A DNA stretch of 64,000 nucleotides from Actinomycetaceae bacterium (GTDB lineage Bacteria; Actinomycetota; Actinomycetes; Actinomycetales; Actinomycetaceae): positions 236,125 through 300,124 of the forward strand of contig JAUNUK010000003.1 in the NCBI GenBank assembly GCA_030538185.1, in the 5' to 3' direction. Each line of letters begins with the position of its first letter. Position 1 is the first letter of the stretch. Below the pieces are notes generated by a model. The model did not search any database, was not told the origin of the DNA, and saw only the letters and a program-made list of their open reading frames with translations. A program made the translations under genes and the position numbers. Shown here in pieces: positions 8,792 through 17,492 of the stretch.

Positions 8792-9275
8792 GGTCTAGAT
8801 ACCGATCGTTTTAGAAACTTGCGGCATCCTGCCAAAGGAACACAAATCCTGGGCGCTACTTGCACGCTAATCAGCCCTGCTCACCATAACAAATTCACGC
8901 ATTCGCTAAGTTGGGCATCCTCACGGTCATTGAGGTTTAGCCGTCACCATAATCGAGAAACCTCTCAACACTACAGAAGCACCCACGGAATGTTTGGACT
9001 AGAGCGCCAAGTGGAGGCGCAGAGCCCGGTCTGTTTTGCCCATGGGCGGCTGGCGCATTGAAGGCATTCTTGTGAAAGATGCTGAGGAGGCCGAACGTAG
9101 CATCCGAAGTACCAGAAACTAACGAAGGCTTAGCAGAACTGCTTATCGCACCAAAAGCGTGCGGCGGGCATGGGCTAATGACCTTCGGCAGGCACCAGGC
9201 AGGGGTCCGGGGTTCGCAGTAGAGTGATAGTGACGGTTTCGTTAACTTCTTTGCCCTGGTTTTGAAAGGTTCCAC
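8792..9275. other. 484-base gap before gcvP, no supported gene
   Basis: No frame here gives a recognisable protein. A short plus-strand frame (about 9041-9121, starting MGGWRIEGILVKDAEEAERS) and a minus-strand frame of 128 codons overlap each other but neither resembles a family I know. I looked for a glycine riboswitch before gcvP and did not find its conserved core. It may be a decayed gene. Confidence 0.4.
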
Positions 9276-12125
9276 ATGAGCAACGCCGCCCCCGTTTCCA
9301 CCCAGGCATTCACTCCTCGACACATCGGTCCGCGTCAGGCCGACGTTTCGCGCATGCTTTCCGCTGTCGGCTTCGATTCCCTGGGCGCGCTCATAGATTC
9401 AGCTATACCTTCCGACATCCGCTTTAAGCCGGGTGAAGGCATTTCCATTGCCGAGGGCGGCGCGCTTAATGAAGTGCAAGTCCAAGAACAACTGCGCGCC
9501 TGGGCTGCAATGAACAAACCCATGACGCAGATGATCGGACAGGGGTACTTTGAGACCGTCACGCCTGCCGTGATCAGGCGCAACCTGGTGGAAAACCCGG
9601 GCTGGTACACGGCCTACACTCCCTATCAGCCAGAGATCTCCCAGGGACGACTGGAGGCCTTGGCTACGTTCCAGCAGGTTGTGGCGGATTTGACCGGTTT
9701 GCCGGTGGCAGGCGCTTCTTTGCTGGACGAAGCGACCGCCACTTCAGAGGCCGTGGCCCTCATGATGCGTGCCAATAAGAAACGCAGCAAAGTCTTAGTG
9801 GATGCCCAGCTGCACCCCCAGGTGATCTCCGTGGTTATGGCCCGGGCACATGCAGCAGACCACAATGTCCAGGTCCACGACTTTGCACAAGCCTTCGACA
9901 CGGATGGCCTGTGCGGGATTGTTGTCGCGTACCCAGGCACCACCGGCGAGGTTCGCGATCTGGCATCGGTTATCGCTGCAGCTCAGCAAGCTAATGCCCT
10001 GGTGACCATCGACACGGACCTGCTGGCGCTGACGGTTTTGAAAGATCCCGGAAGCCTGGGGGCCGATATTGCCGTGGGATCTGCACAACGTTTCGGTGTC
10101 CCCTTGTTTTTTGGCGGCCCGCACGCCGGTTTCATTGCGTGCAGTGAAAAACTGCAGCGCCAGCTTCCAGGGCGCATCGTGGGCCTGGCGCCTGACGCGG
10201 ATGGCCAGGATGCGTATCGCCTGGCTCTACAAACCCGCGAACAGCACATTCGCCGAGAAAAAGCGACCAGCAATATCTGCACCGCACAGGCGTTATTGGC
10301 ATCCATGGCTGGAATGTATGCCGTGTGGCACGGACCCGAAGGATTACGTGAGATCGCACAACACGCACACCGCTGTGCTCACGCTTTAGCTGTGGCCCTC
10401 AAAGAAGCCGGGACCCCGGTACTGCACGCTGAATTCTTTGACACGGTAGCCTGCACGGTTCCCAATGCCGATCAATCCCTTTCCAGGGCACGGGCACACA
10501 ATTTAAACATCCGCAAAGTCAATGCCACAACCGTATCCATCAGTTTCGGTGAAAACCACGGCATCAAAGAAGTCCAGGCCCTTGCCGAAGCCTTGGGAGC
10601 CCAGGCCCCCGATACCCTGCCCACCTGGGAAGAAGCCCGCGAAACACTGCCGCGTGAACAACGCACCACCCCCTACCTCGAACACCGCGTCTTCCACACC
10701 CACCGCTCTGAGACCCAAATGATGCGCTACCTGCGTCGCCTAAGCGACAGGGACCTGGCCTTGGACAGGACCATGATCCCCCTGGGTTCTTGCACCATGA
10801 AGCTCAACGCCGCCATCGAAATGGAAACCATAACCTGGCCCCAGTTCGCTTCTATCCACCCCTATGCGCCACTCAACCAAACCCAAGGATGGCAGGAACT
10901 ACTGGTCGACCTCGGCAATCGTTTGGCGAAAATAACCGGGTATGACGCTACCTCTTTACAACCGAACTCTGGGGCAGCCGGTGAGTTCACGGGTCTGCTG
11001 GCCATACGCCGCTACCACGATTCCCGCGGTGAAGGCGACAGGCGGATCTGCCTGATCCCTGGGTCTGCCCACGGGACGAATGCGGCATCAGCTGCGCTGG
11101 CCGGCCTGGACGTTGTCGTCATAAAAACCGCCGAGGACGGCTCGATAGAAATGCCTTCCTTGCGTGAGGCTCTGGCCGAACACGGTCCTAAGGTCGCAGC
11201 CATTATGCTCACCTATCCCTCCACACACGGGGTGTACGAACCGCAAGTGCGTGAAGTCTGCGAACTGGTTCACACGGTTGGCGGCCAGGTCTATATTGAC
11301 GGCGCGAACATGAACGCCCTGGTAGGACTGGGCGCCCCGGGCCTGTTCGGAGGGGATGTTTCACACCTGAACTTGCATAAGACCTTCGCTATCCCACACG
11401 GCGGCGGAGGTCCAGGCGTAGGGCCGATTTGCGTCAAGGAACACCTGATTCCCTTCCTTCCGGGGGACCCAACCGCGGGCGATAATGGCTACCCCGTGTC
11501 GGGGGCGAATTTCGGATCAGCCGGTGTCACACCTATCACCTGGGCATATTTGGCTCTTATGGGGCCACAAGGCTTGCGCCGCGCCACCGAAGTTGCGGTT
11601 TTGAACGCGAACTACATCGCCAAAGAACTATCTGACATGTACCCAACCTTGTACGTAGGTGAAAGTGGTCTTGTCGCTCACGAATGTATTTTGGACCTGC
11701 GCGGAATTACACAGGACACCGGCGTCACAGCAGAAGACGTGGCAAAACGACTGATGGACTATGGTTTTCACGCCCCCACCCTGGCCTTCCCCGTGCCCGG
11801 AACCTTGATGGTGGAACCCACAGAATCCGAAGACCTAGAAGAACTCGACCGCTTCATCCGAGCCATGCGCCAGATTTACGCAGAGATCCAAGAGGTCGTC
11901 AAAGGCACCTGGCCAGTGGATCAATCCCCCCTGCGCCAGGCACCCCACACGGCCGCCATGCTGGCACGCGACTGGCAACTGCCCTATTCACGGCAGGTCG
12001 CCGTCTTCCCTCTGCCAGAACTTCAGACAGACAAGTACTTCCCACCCGTCCGCAGGATTGACGGCGCCACAGGGGATAGACAGTTTTGTTGCACACTTGC
12101 CCCTTACGACGACACCGACAACTGA
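9276..12125 (+). CDS. gcvP: Glycine dehydrogenase (decarboxylating), P protein
   Basis: 949 residues, the length of full single-chain P proteins. Near the N-terminus is FTPRHIGPRQADVSRML, and the second half holds DRTMIPLGSCTMKLNA and the PLP lysine in NLHKTFAIPHGGGGPG (about residue 702) followed by a glycine-rich loop. P protein decarboxylates glycine and passes the aminomethyl group to the lipoyl arm of GcvH. ATG follows AAAGGT. It heads gcvP-gcvT-gcvH, with a 37-base gap to gcvT. The overrepresented word CGCCCTCGG begins two bases after its stop. Confidence 0.96.
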   Translation: MSNAAPVSTQAFTPRHIGPRQADVSRMLSAVGFDSLGALIDSAIPSDIRFKPGEGISIAEGGALNEVQVQEQLRAWAAMNKPMTQMIGQGYFETVTPAVIRRNLVENPGWYTAYTPYQPEISQGRLEALATFQQVVADLTGLPVAGASLLDEATATSEAVALMMRANKKRSKVLVDAQLHPQVISVVMARAHAADHNVQVHDFAQAFDTDGLCGIVVAYPGTTGEVRDLASVIAAAQQANALVTIDTDLLALTVLKDPGSLGADIAVGSAQRFGVPLFFGGPHAGFIACSEKLQRQLPGRIVGLAPDADGQDAYRLALQTREQHIRREKATSNICTAQALLASMAGMYAVWHGPEGLREIAQHAHRCAHALAVALKEAGTPVLHAEFFDTVACTVPNADQSLSRARAHNLNIRKVNATTVSISFGENHGIKEVQALAEALGAQAPDTLPTWEEARETLPREQRTTPYLEHRVFHTHRSETQMMRYLRRLSDRDLALDRTMIPLGSCTMKLNAAIEMETITWPQFASIHPYAPLNQTQGWQELLVDLGNRLAKITGYDATSLQPNSGAAGEFTGLLAIRRYHDSRGEGDRRICLIPGSAHGTNAASAALAGLDVVVIKTAEDGSIEMPSLREALAEHGPKVAAIMLTYPSTHGVYEPQVREVCELVHTVGGQVYIDGANMNALVGLGAPGLFGGDVSHLNLHKTFAIPHGGGGPGVGPICVKEHLIPFLPGDPTAGDNGYPVSGANFGSAGVTPITWAYLALMGPQGLRRATEVAVLNANYIAKELSDMYPTLYVGESGLVAHECILDLRGITQDTGVTAEDVAKRLMDYGFHAPTLAFPVPGTLMVEPTESEDLEELDRFIRAMRQIYAEIQEVVKGTWPVDQSPLRQAPHTAAMLARDWQLPYSRQVAVFPLPELQTDKYFPPVRRIDGATGDRQFCCTLAPYDDTDN

Positions 12126-12162
12126 CCGCCCTCGGAAAATAATCGGAAAATAAAGGAACGCC

Positions 12163-13293
12163 ATGACTGACACAGCCGCACCCAAGGCAACCCCGCTGAA
12201 CGCCACTCACCGCGCATTGGGCGCCACCATGGTGGATTTTGGCGGCTGGGACATGCCGCTGAAATACGCATCCGACACCGAAGAACACCGAGCGGTGCGC
12301 AATAAGGCCGGGATTTTCGACCTGTCCCACATGGGAGAGGTTTTTTACCGGGGGCCGCAGGCCGGTGAGGCCTTGGACTTTGCGCTGGTCGGCAAGTATT
12401 CGACCATGAAAGTCGGCAAGGCAAAGTACGGCGTCATCGTGGACGCAGACGGTCACCTGATGGACGATTTGATTACATATCGCCTGGCCGAAGATGTCTT
12501 CATGGTTGTCCCCAATGCCTCAAACACCCCGGTTGTGGCCCCTGCCTTGATTGAACGCGCCGCAGGTTTTGACGTGACGCTCACCAACGAAACCGACGAC
12601 TGGGCGATCATTGCCGTGCAAGGCCCCGAAGCCGAGGCGATTATTACTCGCGTTGTTGAGGGCGAAGGTCAGGCTCAAGCAGCCTGCGACCTGGGATACT
12701 ACGCCATTATGCCCGCCCGGATTGTCGGGGTCGATATGTGGCTGGCCCGCACGGGCTACACGGGCGAAGACGGCTTCGAGATCTTCGCGCCCAGTTCTTT
12801 GGCCACACAGGTTTGGGAAAAAACCATCTCCGAGGGCGATGCGTTCGGACTGGTGCCCTGCGGTTTGGCTGCACGCGATTCACTGCGCCTGGAGGCAGGC
12901 ATGCCCCTGTTCGGGCATGAAATGAGCAACGCATTGACGCCTTTTGATGCGGGTTTTGGTCGACTGGTCGCCTTCAAAACCAAGGAAGATTTTTTTGCCC
13001 GCGGGGCCTTGGAGGCTGCGGCTGCCCAGGAGCCTACCCGTGTGCTACTTGGGTTGACATCCCAGCAACGCCGCCCCGCGCGCGCCGGCTATCCTGTCGT
13101 GGATGCCGAAGGCGCTGTTATTGGGCAGGTCACCTCTGGTTTGCCCTCTGTGACCCTGGGGTACCCCATAGCTATGGCCTATGTGGACAGGAATTACGCG
13201 GACGTTGGTACCGAGTTAAGTGTTGATGTGCGAGGCAAAGCGCTTCCTTTCGTGGTCACGGCTACTCCGTTCTATACGCGCCGACAAGACTAA
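12163..13293 (+). CDS. gcvT: Aminomethyltransferase, glycine cleavage T protein
   Basis: 376 residues. GGWDMPLKY, FDLSHMGEV, ARTGYTGEDGFEIF and CGLAARDSLRLEAGMPLFGHE are characteristic of GcvT. The protein transfers the aminomethyl carbon from GcvH to tetrahydrofolate, releasing ammonia. AAAGGA lies 7 bases before the ATG. The C-terminal barrel (about residues 285-370) is complete. Confidence 0.96.
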   Translation: MTDTAAPKATPLNATHRALGATMVDFGGWDMPLKYASDTEEHRAVRNKAGIFDLSHMGEVFYRGPQAGEALDFALVGKYSTMKVGKAKYGVIVDADGHLMDDLITYRLAEDVFMVVPNASNTPVVAPALIERAAGFDVTLTNETDDWAIIAVQGPEAEAIITRVVEGEGQAQAACDLGYYAIMPARIVGVDMWLARTGYTGEDGFEIFAPSSLATQVWEKTISEGDAFGLVPCGLAARDSLRLEAGMPLFGHEMSNALTPFDAGFGRLVAFKTKEDFFARGALEAAAAQEPTRVLLGLTSQQRRPARAGYPVVDAEGAVIGQVTSGLPSVTLGYPIAMAYVDRNYADVGTELSVDVRGKALPFVVTATPFYTRRQD

Positions 13294-13346
13294 AGATTCG
13301 TTAGACTTAGAAAAGATGCCAAGCACTTACCTCGGAAAGGACAACC

Positions 13347-13733
13347 ATGTCTGACCTGCCTGTCGATTACTCGTATTCTTCTGACCATGAGTGGGTCAAC
13401 GCCCTGGTTGCCAATATTCCTGGCTCGACGGTACGTATTGGAATCACCTCATTTGCAACCGAACAGCTGGGTGACGTGGTCTTCCTGGACCTGCCAGAGG
13501 TCGGCGATACCCTCACCGCGGGAGACGAGTTCGGCGAAGTCGAATCGACCAAATCTGTTTCAACACTGTATGCGCCAGTCAGCGGCACAGTTACCGCTGT
13601 GAATGACGCAGCAATCGACGACCCCAGCATTGTCAACGCCGAACCCTTCGATGCCGGCTGGCTGATCGAAGTTACGGCCGAGGCCGCAGGCGACCTCCTA
13701 GACGCCCAAACCTACGCCGCCCAAAACCAATAA
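13347..13733 (+). CDS. gcvH: Glycine cleavage H protein (lipoyl carrier)
   Basis: 128 residues with one lipoyl domain. The lysine to be lipoylated is K69 in GEVESTKSVSTLYAPVSG. YSSDHEWV at the start and ITSFATEQLGDVVFLDLP are the usual H-protein landmarks. The protein shuttles the aminomethyl intermediate among P, T and L proteins. AAAGGA precedes the ATG. No L protein (lpd) gene is in the window, so lipoamide dehydrogenase must be encoded elsewhere. Confidence 0.96.
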   Translation: MSDLPVDYSYSSDHEWVNALVANIPGSTVRIGITSFATEQLGDVVFLDLPEVGDTLTAGDEFGEVESTKSVSTLYAPVSGTVTAVNDAAIDDPSIVNAEPFDAGWLIEVTAEAAGDLLDAQTYAAQNQ

Positions 13734-13755
13734 ACACACGTCAAACAGTAATGCC

Positions 13756-13995
13756 ATGCGTATCAACTCAAGCGCGCTTAAACACGGGGTATCTACGCAG
13801 GACATTATCTACGCCTTGGAATACTCCTATCAAAAGGAAGTAGTCCGTGAAGACCCTCAAAAGCTTCTCTACTTAAGTTTTAGCAAAAGTGGGATTCCTC
13901 TAGAAATCATCTCAATAATCACCGATGATGGAGACGAGTTGGTAATTCATGCCATGCGTACGCGGAAGATCTATCGGATAGCAGGGAGGGAATGA
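13756..13995 (+). CDS. Small BrnT-like toxin candidate
   Basis: 79 residues. The C-terminal ELVIHAMRTRKIYR resembles the end of BrnT and related RelE-fold toxins (IHAMxxRxKyr), and the N-terminal half has the matching short helix plus strands. The gene ends 4 bases inside the next small gene, as toxin-antitoxin pairs do, with toxin first. It begins 22 bases after gcvH, so it could be read through from the gcv operon. There is no strong ribosome-binding site. Family assignment is by pattern only. Confidence 0.55.
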   Translation: MRINSSALKHGVSTQDIIYALEYSYQKEVVREDPQKLLYLSFSKSGIPLEIISIITDDGDELVIHAMRTRKIYRIAGRE

Positions 13996-14228
13996 TGGAA
14001 TACAAACTTGTTGATGAAATGGATGATACTGATGTCGCCGAGGTTGTAGACGAGGTTAACAAGGCCTGGGCCGAAAATCGCTTGATCGCTGTTGACAACC
14101 CTCACTACATTGGACCGCGAATTGAGGCTCGATACATGGAGCTTCTTCTTAGTCACGCAGAAAAAACCGGAGAATCCCCCCAAGATATCCTCAGCGAGGC
14201 TCTTCACCAATATTTTGTTCACGCTTGA
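13992..14228 (+). CDS. Antitoxin candidate paired with BrnT-like protein
   Basis: 78 residues, rich in acidic residues at the N-terminus and ending in a helix-turn-helix or ribbon-helix-like segment (RYMELLLSHAEKTGESPQDILSEAL). It overlaps the upstream toxin-like gene by 4 bases and is preceded by GGGAGGGA. The C-terminus is where a DNA-binding element would sit. Antitoxin function is inferred from the pairing. The AT-rich repeat island follows its stop. Confidence 0.5.
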   Translation: MMEYKLVDEMDDTDVAEVVDEVNKAWAENRLIAVDNPHYIGPRIEARYMELLLSHAEKTGESPQDILSEALHQYFVHA

Positions 14229-14292
14229 ACTGCCCACAATGCAGCAATAACTGAGGCCCCAACGACAAGAAACCTGCTCTCCAAAGATACAC

Positions 14293-14355
14293 AAACATAC
14301 ATTTTTGTAATGGAAATTTGTATGTTTAGCGGATCGTAAGTTTATTTGTATGTTT
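14293..14355. repeat. AT-rich TGTATGTTT repeats between convergent genes
   Basis: AAACATACA at 14293-14301, then its reverse TGTATGTTT at 14319-14327 and again at 14347-14355. The first and second copies make an inverted repeat, the second and third a direct repeat 28 bases apart. The 160-base gap separates two converging genes and is markedly AT-rich. It could be an operator of a lost gene or bind a regulator; no function is assigned. Confidence 0.5.
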
Positions 14356-14390
14356 CAGATGTTACTTTAAGTGGAGCTCAGCGGCGTGTA

Positions 14391-15692
14391 CTACTTGGTC
14401 GCCCTCGGCAAGGGGAAAGTGAAAACGAAGGTGGCGCCTTTGAGCTGACTTGATCCGGCCTCTTTTGTCAACTCTAACTTGGCTTTGTGAGCGGCCACGA
14501 TTTGCGCCGCGACAGACAACCCGAGCCCTGTATTTCCTCCGGCCCCTTTATAGAAGCGGTCAAAGATTTTCGGGGCATCTTCTTGCGTAACACCAGGTCC
14601 GTCGTCGCTTACACGCACCTCGACCGCGCTGTTTTTGGCCGCGACCTCAACGAGAACCCGGGATTTCGCGAAACGAGCAGCGTTTTCTACAACATTGCCA
14701 ATAGCTCGCTGCAGCTGGTTGGCATCCCCCAGAATTACTGGCAAGTCCTTCGAGTAGAGCACCTCTACCTCGACCTCCCGAGTTTGAGCAAAAGCTTTCG
14801 CCGAGGACGTGCAGGCATCCACCAGGTCGTTTACATCAACCGCGGTCTTATCGAAACGGAAATCGCCAGAGTCAATCTTAGAAATCAGTAGGAGCTCTTC
14901 CACCAGGGTCTCCATCTTGTCGCCCTGCTGCAAAATAACCGTGGCACCCGCTTTCGGGTCCTTTACCACCCCGGTAGAGATCCCCTCTGCATAACCCTGA
15001 ATCGACATCAGCGGAGTCTTCAACTCGTGTGAGGCGTTGGCGAAAAAGGTCTTCAGACGTCGTTCAGAGTTTTCAACCATCAATCCCGCTCGGTAGCCCA
15101 CTGCCGTGGCTAGGCCCACCATAACCACCAACGCGGCACCCAACATGATATTCAACAGGCGTAATATATCGGAGGCAGGCCCCATATTGATGTACAAGAT
15201 CCATTTTCCGGTACCGGAGGTGGGAGACTCTACCTGAGGCTCTGTGGCACTTTCGCTGGCGGCATCCGAACTGCCTGTTGATCCCTCGTCCCAGACTGGA
15301 CCCGAGGTTGTTCCGATCAAATACCGCTGTCCCAACACACTGGCGTAGGTCATGTGTTCACGCGAAAAATCAACCTTCTGCCCACGTACATGATCCAGTA
15401 CAGCTCTATCATTTTTGGTGTAGGTAAGACTAGTTTCCCCTTCATAGGTGGAAACAAGGTTTAGTTGCTCATCGACCTGCAGCCAAATCACGTCGAAAAT
15501 GATTTGCGGTTTTGAATGATCTGTTTCTGTGTACTCCGTTTCGCTCAGAGAGGCAAAGACGGACTGCATTGAGGATCTGGCCTCGCGGTCAATATAGCCA
15601 CCTATGGTCACGTTCATGAAGGTGATAAACAAGGCAGCCGCTGCAGCAGCCAGCAAGGCAACAATCAGTGTGATACGGGTCTTAATGCGCAC
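14391..15692 (-). CDS. Membrane sensor histidine kinase
   Basis: 433 residues. Membrane helices at about 9-27 and 178-200 enclose an extracellular sensor domain of about 150 residues with an S/T/E-rich patch. The cytoplasmic part has the HisKA box FFANASHELKTPLMS (phospho-accepting His near 221), an N box NVVENAARF, DDGPG and GLGLSVA of the ATPase domain. It lies 14 bases after the response regulator and should phosphorylate it. The motif CCGAGGGCG codes PRA in the last codons. Confidence 0.93.
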   Translation of the reverse strand: MRIKTRITLIVALLAAAAAALFITFMNVTIGGYIDREARSSMQSVFASLSETEYTETDHSKPQIIFDVIWLQVDEQLNLVSTYEGETSLTYTKNDRAVLDHVRGQKVDFSREHMTYASVLGQRYLIGTTSGPVWDEGSTGSSDAASESATEPQVESPTSGTGKWILYINMGPASDILRLLNIMLGAALVVMVGLATAVGYRAGLMVENSERRLKTFFANASHELKTPLMSIQGYAEGISTGVVKDPKAGATVILQQGDKMETLVEELLLISKIDSGDFRFDKTAVDVNDLVDACTSSAKAFAQTREVEVEVLYSKDLPVILGDANQLQRAIGNVVENAARFAKSRVLVEVAAKNSAVEVRVSDDGPGVTQEDAPKIFDRFYKGAGGNTGLGLSVAAQIVAAHKAKLELTKEAGSSQLKGATFVFTFPLPRATK

Positions 15693-15706
15693 GCCTGGAC
15701 CAGCCC

Positions 15707-16405
15707 TTAACTTTTTGCCGCTTCAATAAGGCGGTACCCAAAGCCCCATTTGTTTTCTATTGTGACCCCAGAATCCACCGTCCCCAGTTTCTTGCGAATA
15801 CGACGAATGGTCTCATCTGTCACCCTGGTTTCAGGGAAGTTGTTATAACCCCAGACCTCAGTTAGCAAAAATTCACGTGACACTGCCTGCTTGAAGTGCG
15901 CCATTAGCACGGCCAAACACTCAAACTCATTGGAGGTAAATGGGATCTCAACACCTTCGCATTCAATGGAATGATGCGCATAAATTAGTCGCAAGTTGCC
16001 ACATACCACGACTTCTTCGTCACCTGCTCGTTCGCGGCTCATTTGGGCACGACGCAGCAACGCCTTGACGCGAACGGTCAATATGGTGGGGCGGAAAGGC
16101 TTGGTCAGGTAGTCGTCTGAGCCCAGGGTGATACCCGCAATATAGTCCGAATCGGAATCCTTGGCCGTGAGCAAAATAATAGGCACATCAGAGTCCTTAC
16201 GAATCCGGTTGCATATCGTTAGGCCATCGGTTCCTGGCATCATAATGTCCAAGATGACCAGGTCGCACGGCTCTTCAACGAAACGTGCGTACAGGGCGTC
16301 ACCCGTAGAGAACCCTTCAACCACATAGTCTTCGGACTCTAAAAACATGGTGACCAGGTTCAAAATATCGGGATCGTCGTCTGCGACGTAAATTCTTTCA
16401 CTCAT
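15707..16405 (-). CDS. OmpR/PhoB-family response regulator
   Basis: 232 residues. Receiver domain with DDD near residues 9-11, phospho-acceptor D53 in VILDIMMPG, T in LLTAKD and K in YLTKPF. The C-terminal winged helix (about 130-228) ends WGFGYRLIE. It is the upstream gene of a two-gene operon with the histidine kinase. The secreted protein gene just upstream, on the same strand and behind its own terminator, is a likely target or sensor partner. Confidence 0.94.
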   Translation of the reverse strand: MSERIYVADDDPDILNLVTMFLESEDYVVEGFSTGDALYARFVEEPCDLVILDIMMPGTDGLTICNRIRKDSDVPIILLTAKDSDSDYIAGITLGSDDYLTKPFRPTILTVRVKALLRRAQMSRERAGDEEVVVCGNLRLIYAHHSIECEGVEIPFTSNEFECLAVLMAHFKQAVSREFLLTEVWGYNNFPETRVTDETIRRIRKKLGTVDSGVTIENKWGFGYRLIEAAKS

Positions 16406-16435
16406 TGATGGCCCCTATCCCAAAGGCAAGACGTA

Positions 16436-16473
16436 ACCGTGGTGGGAGCCTGATTCTTGGCTCCCACCACGGT
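16436..16473. terminator. Strong hairpin terminator after the secreted-protein gene
   Basis: Perfect 15-base stem (16436-16450 with 16459-16473) and an 8-base loop, centred on GGTGGGAGCC / GGCTCCCACC. It lies 67 bases downstream of the minus-strand gene ending at 16540 and before the response regulator. There is no T run, so it may act as a hairpin-only or Rho-assisted terminator. Confidence 0.75.
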
Positions 16474-16539
16474 CTTCATGATCGTCGATACGTTCATAGG
16501 TTCATGCTATCTGGCATCAACCTCGATCTGCTCGAACAG

Positions 16540-17316
16540 TTATTCAGCTTCCTGTTCATTTTGGGCATCCTTGGCGGCTAAAGCTTCCCAAACGCGCGCA
16601 TCCAGTTCCTTGACGGATTCGAAAACCTGGGCGCTTTGTGCCTCTAGTGCCTCGATCTGTTCGATAACGCCTGGCTGGTCGCTGCGATCTTGGATGTCAA
16701 AGACCTGCTTGGCAAGCTCATCCAGCTTCACCAGTGCAGCAGAGTACGTGGCCAGCTCTTCAGAGCTCAACACCCCGGACTCGTTAGCCATAGCGATAGA
16801 GTCATCGGCCATTGGCGAGAACTCATCGTTGAACCAGTCACCTTCATTTTCTTGAAGCAGTTCCTCATCGATGGTTGCGAAATCTTCCTCACCAGCGGCT
16901 TCTTCATGCGTGGCTAGGCCCTGATCTTCAAAGGCGATGATCTTTTGGTAAATCGCATCGTTCTTTTCGAAAATCGCGTTCACCTGATCAATGTAGCCGT
17001 CCAGTTCTGCCTGCTGTTCAGGGGTTATTGATTCCATGGCGGCAATCTCGTTGAAGCGGTCACCCAAAAGCTGGTTGATCTTGCGTTCGCCCTCGGCAAA
17101 TGTTTGGAACTCCGCATCGGACAAGATGCCGTAGCCGCGGACTGTTTCGATGTAGCCTTCAGCCTGATTAGCGGGGTCTTCATAGGTGACAACCGAACCC
17201 TCTGAGTCACTGATAGGCGCATCATTCGTGGCGAAAGCCGGAACAGCGAGCAAGCTGAATGTTGCGGCCAGTGCCATGCCGGTCCCCACCACAATGGCGG
17301 ATGTGTTCTTTTTCAT
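16540..17316 (-). CDS. Secreted helical protein with an internal duplication, function unknown
   Basis: 258 residues. An N-terminal signal peptide (MKKNTSAIVVGTGMALAAT ... VPAFA) has a cleavage site near AFA-TND. The mature part is acidic and almost wholly helical. Two halves match each other: GYGILSDAEFQTFAEGERKI and ESGVLSSEELATYSAALVKL begin similar segments that end VNAIFEKNDAIYQKIIAFEDQ-like and AQVFESVKELDARVWEALAA. I recognise no family. It is followed by a strong terminator and by the two-component genes, so it may be regulated by them or report to the kinase. Confidence 0.8.
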   Translation of the reverse strand: MKKNTSAIVVGTGMALAATFSLLAVPAFATNDAPISDSEGSVVTYEDPANQAEGYIETVRGYGILSDAEFQTFAEGERKINQLLGDRFNEIAAMESITPEQQAELDGYIDQVNAIFEKNDAIYQKIIAFEDQGLATHEEAAGEEDFATIDEELLQENEGDWFNDEFSPMADDSIAMANESGVLSSEELATYSAALVKLDELAKQVFDIQDRSDQPGVIEQIEALEAQSAQVFESVKELDARVWEALAAKDAQNEQEAE

Positions 17317-17358
17317 TTCATTCTCCTGTCTTTCCGTCCACTTTGTATGCGGTGGATT

Positions 17359-17372
17359 CCGATGTTTATCGG
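17359..17372. promoter_or_regulatory. Short inverted repeat upstream of the secreted-protein gene
   Basis: CCGAT GTTT ATCGG about 45 bases upstream of the minus-strand start at 17316. Possible operator or 5'-leader hairpin; role inferred. Confidence 0.35.
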
Positions 17373-17421
17373 ATAAAACAAAGCTAGCAAGCCAGTTTCA
17401 AGAAAGAACTCGGCAATCTGC

Positions 17422-17438
17422 CACAGAAGTGTCACAGA
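17422..17438. promoter_or_regulatory. CACAGA direct repeats, candidate response-regulator site
   Basis: CACAGA at 17422-17427 and 17433-17438, 11 bases apart, the spacing used by OmpR/PhoB dimers. It lies between the divergent secreted-protein (start 17316) and GNAT (start 17493) genes, next to the two-component operon. Confidence 0.35.
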
Positions 17439-17492
17439 TATGCTAAGACTTTTTGCCTACACAAAATGCTAAAGCAATGAGAGGCTAGGACG

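Noticed and set aside
9000-9275. Glycine riboswitch before gcvP
   Set aside because: I looked for the paired GCGCCGAAGG-type cores and the CTCTCAGG end on the plus strand and found none; a GCCGAAGG-like piece is on the wrong strand.
8937-9323. Minus-strand open frame of 128 codons overlapping gcvP start
   Set aside because: Low complexity mix without family likeness and antisense to the gcvP start.
14487-14891. Plus-strand frame inside the histidine kinase
   Set aside because: Antisense shadow of a complete kinase.
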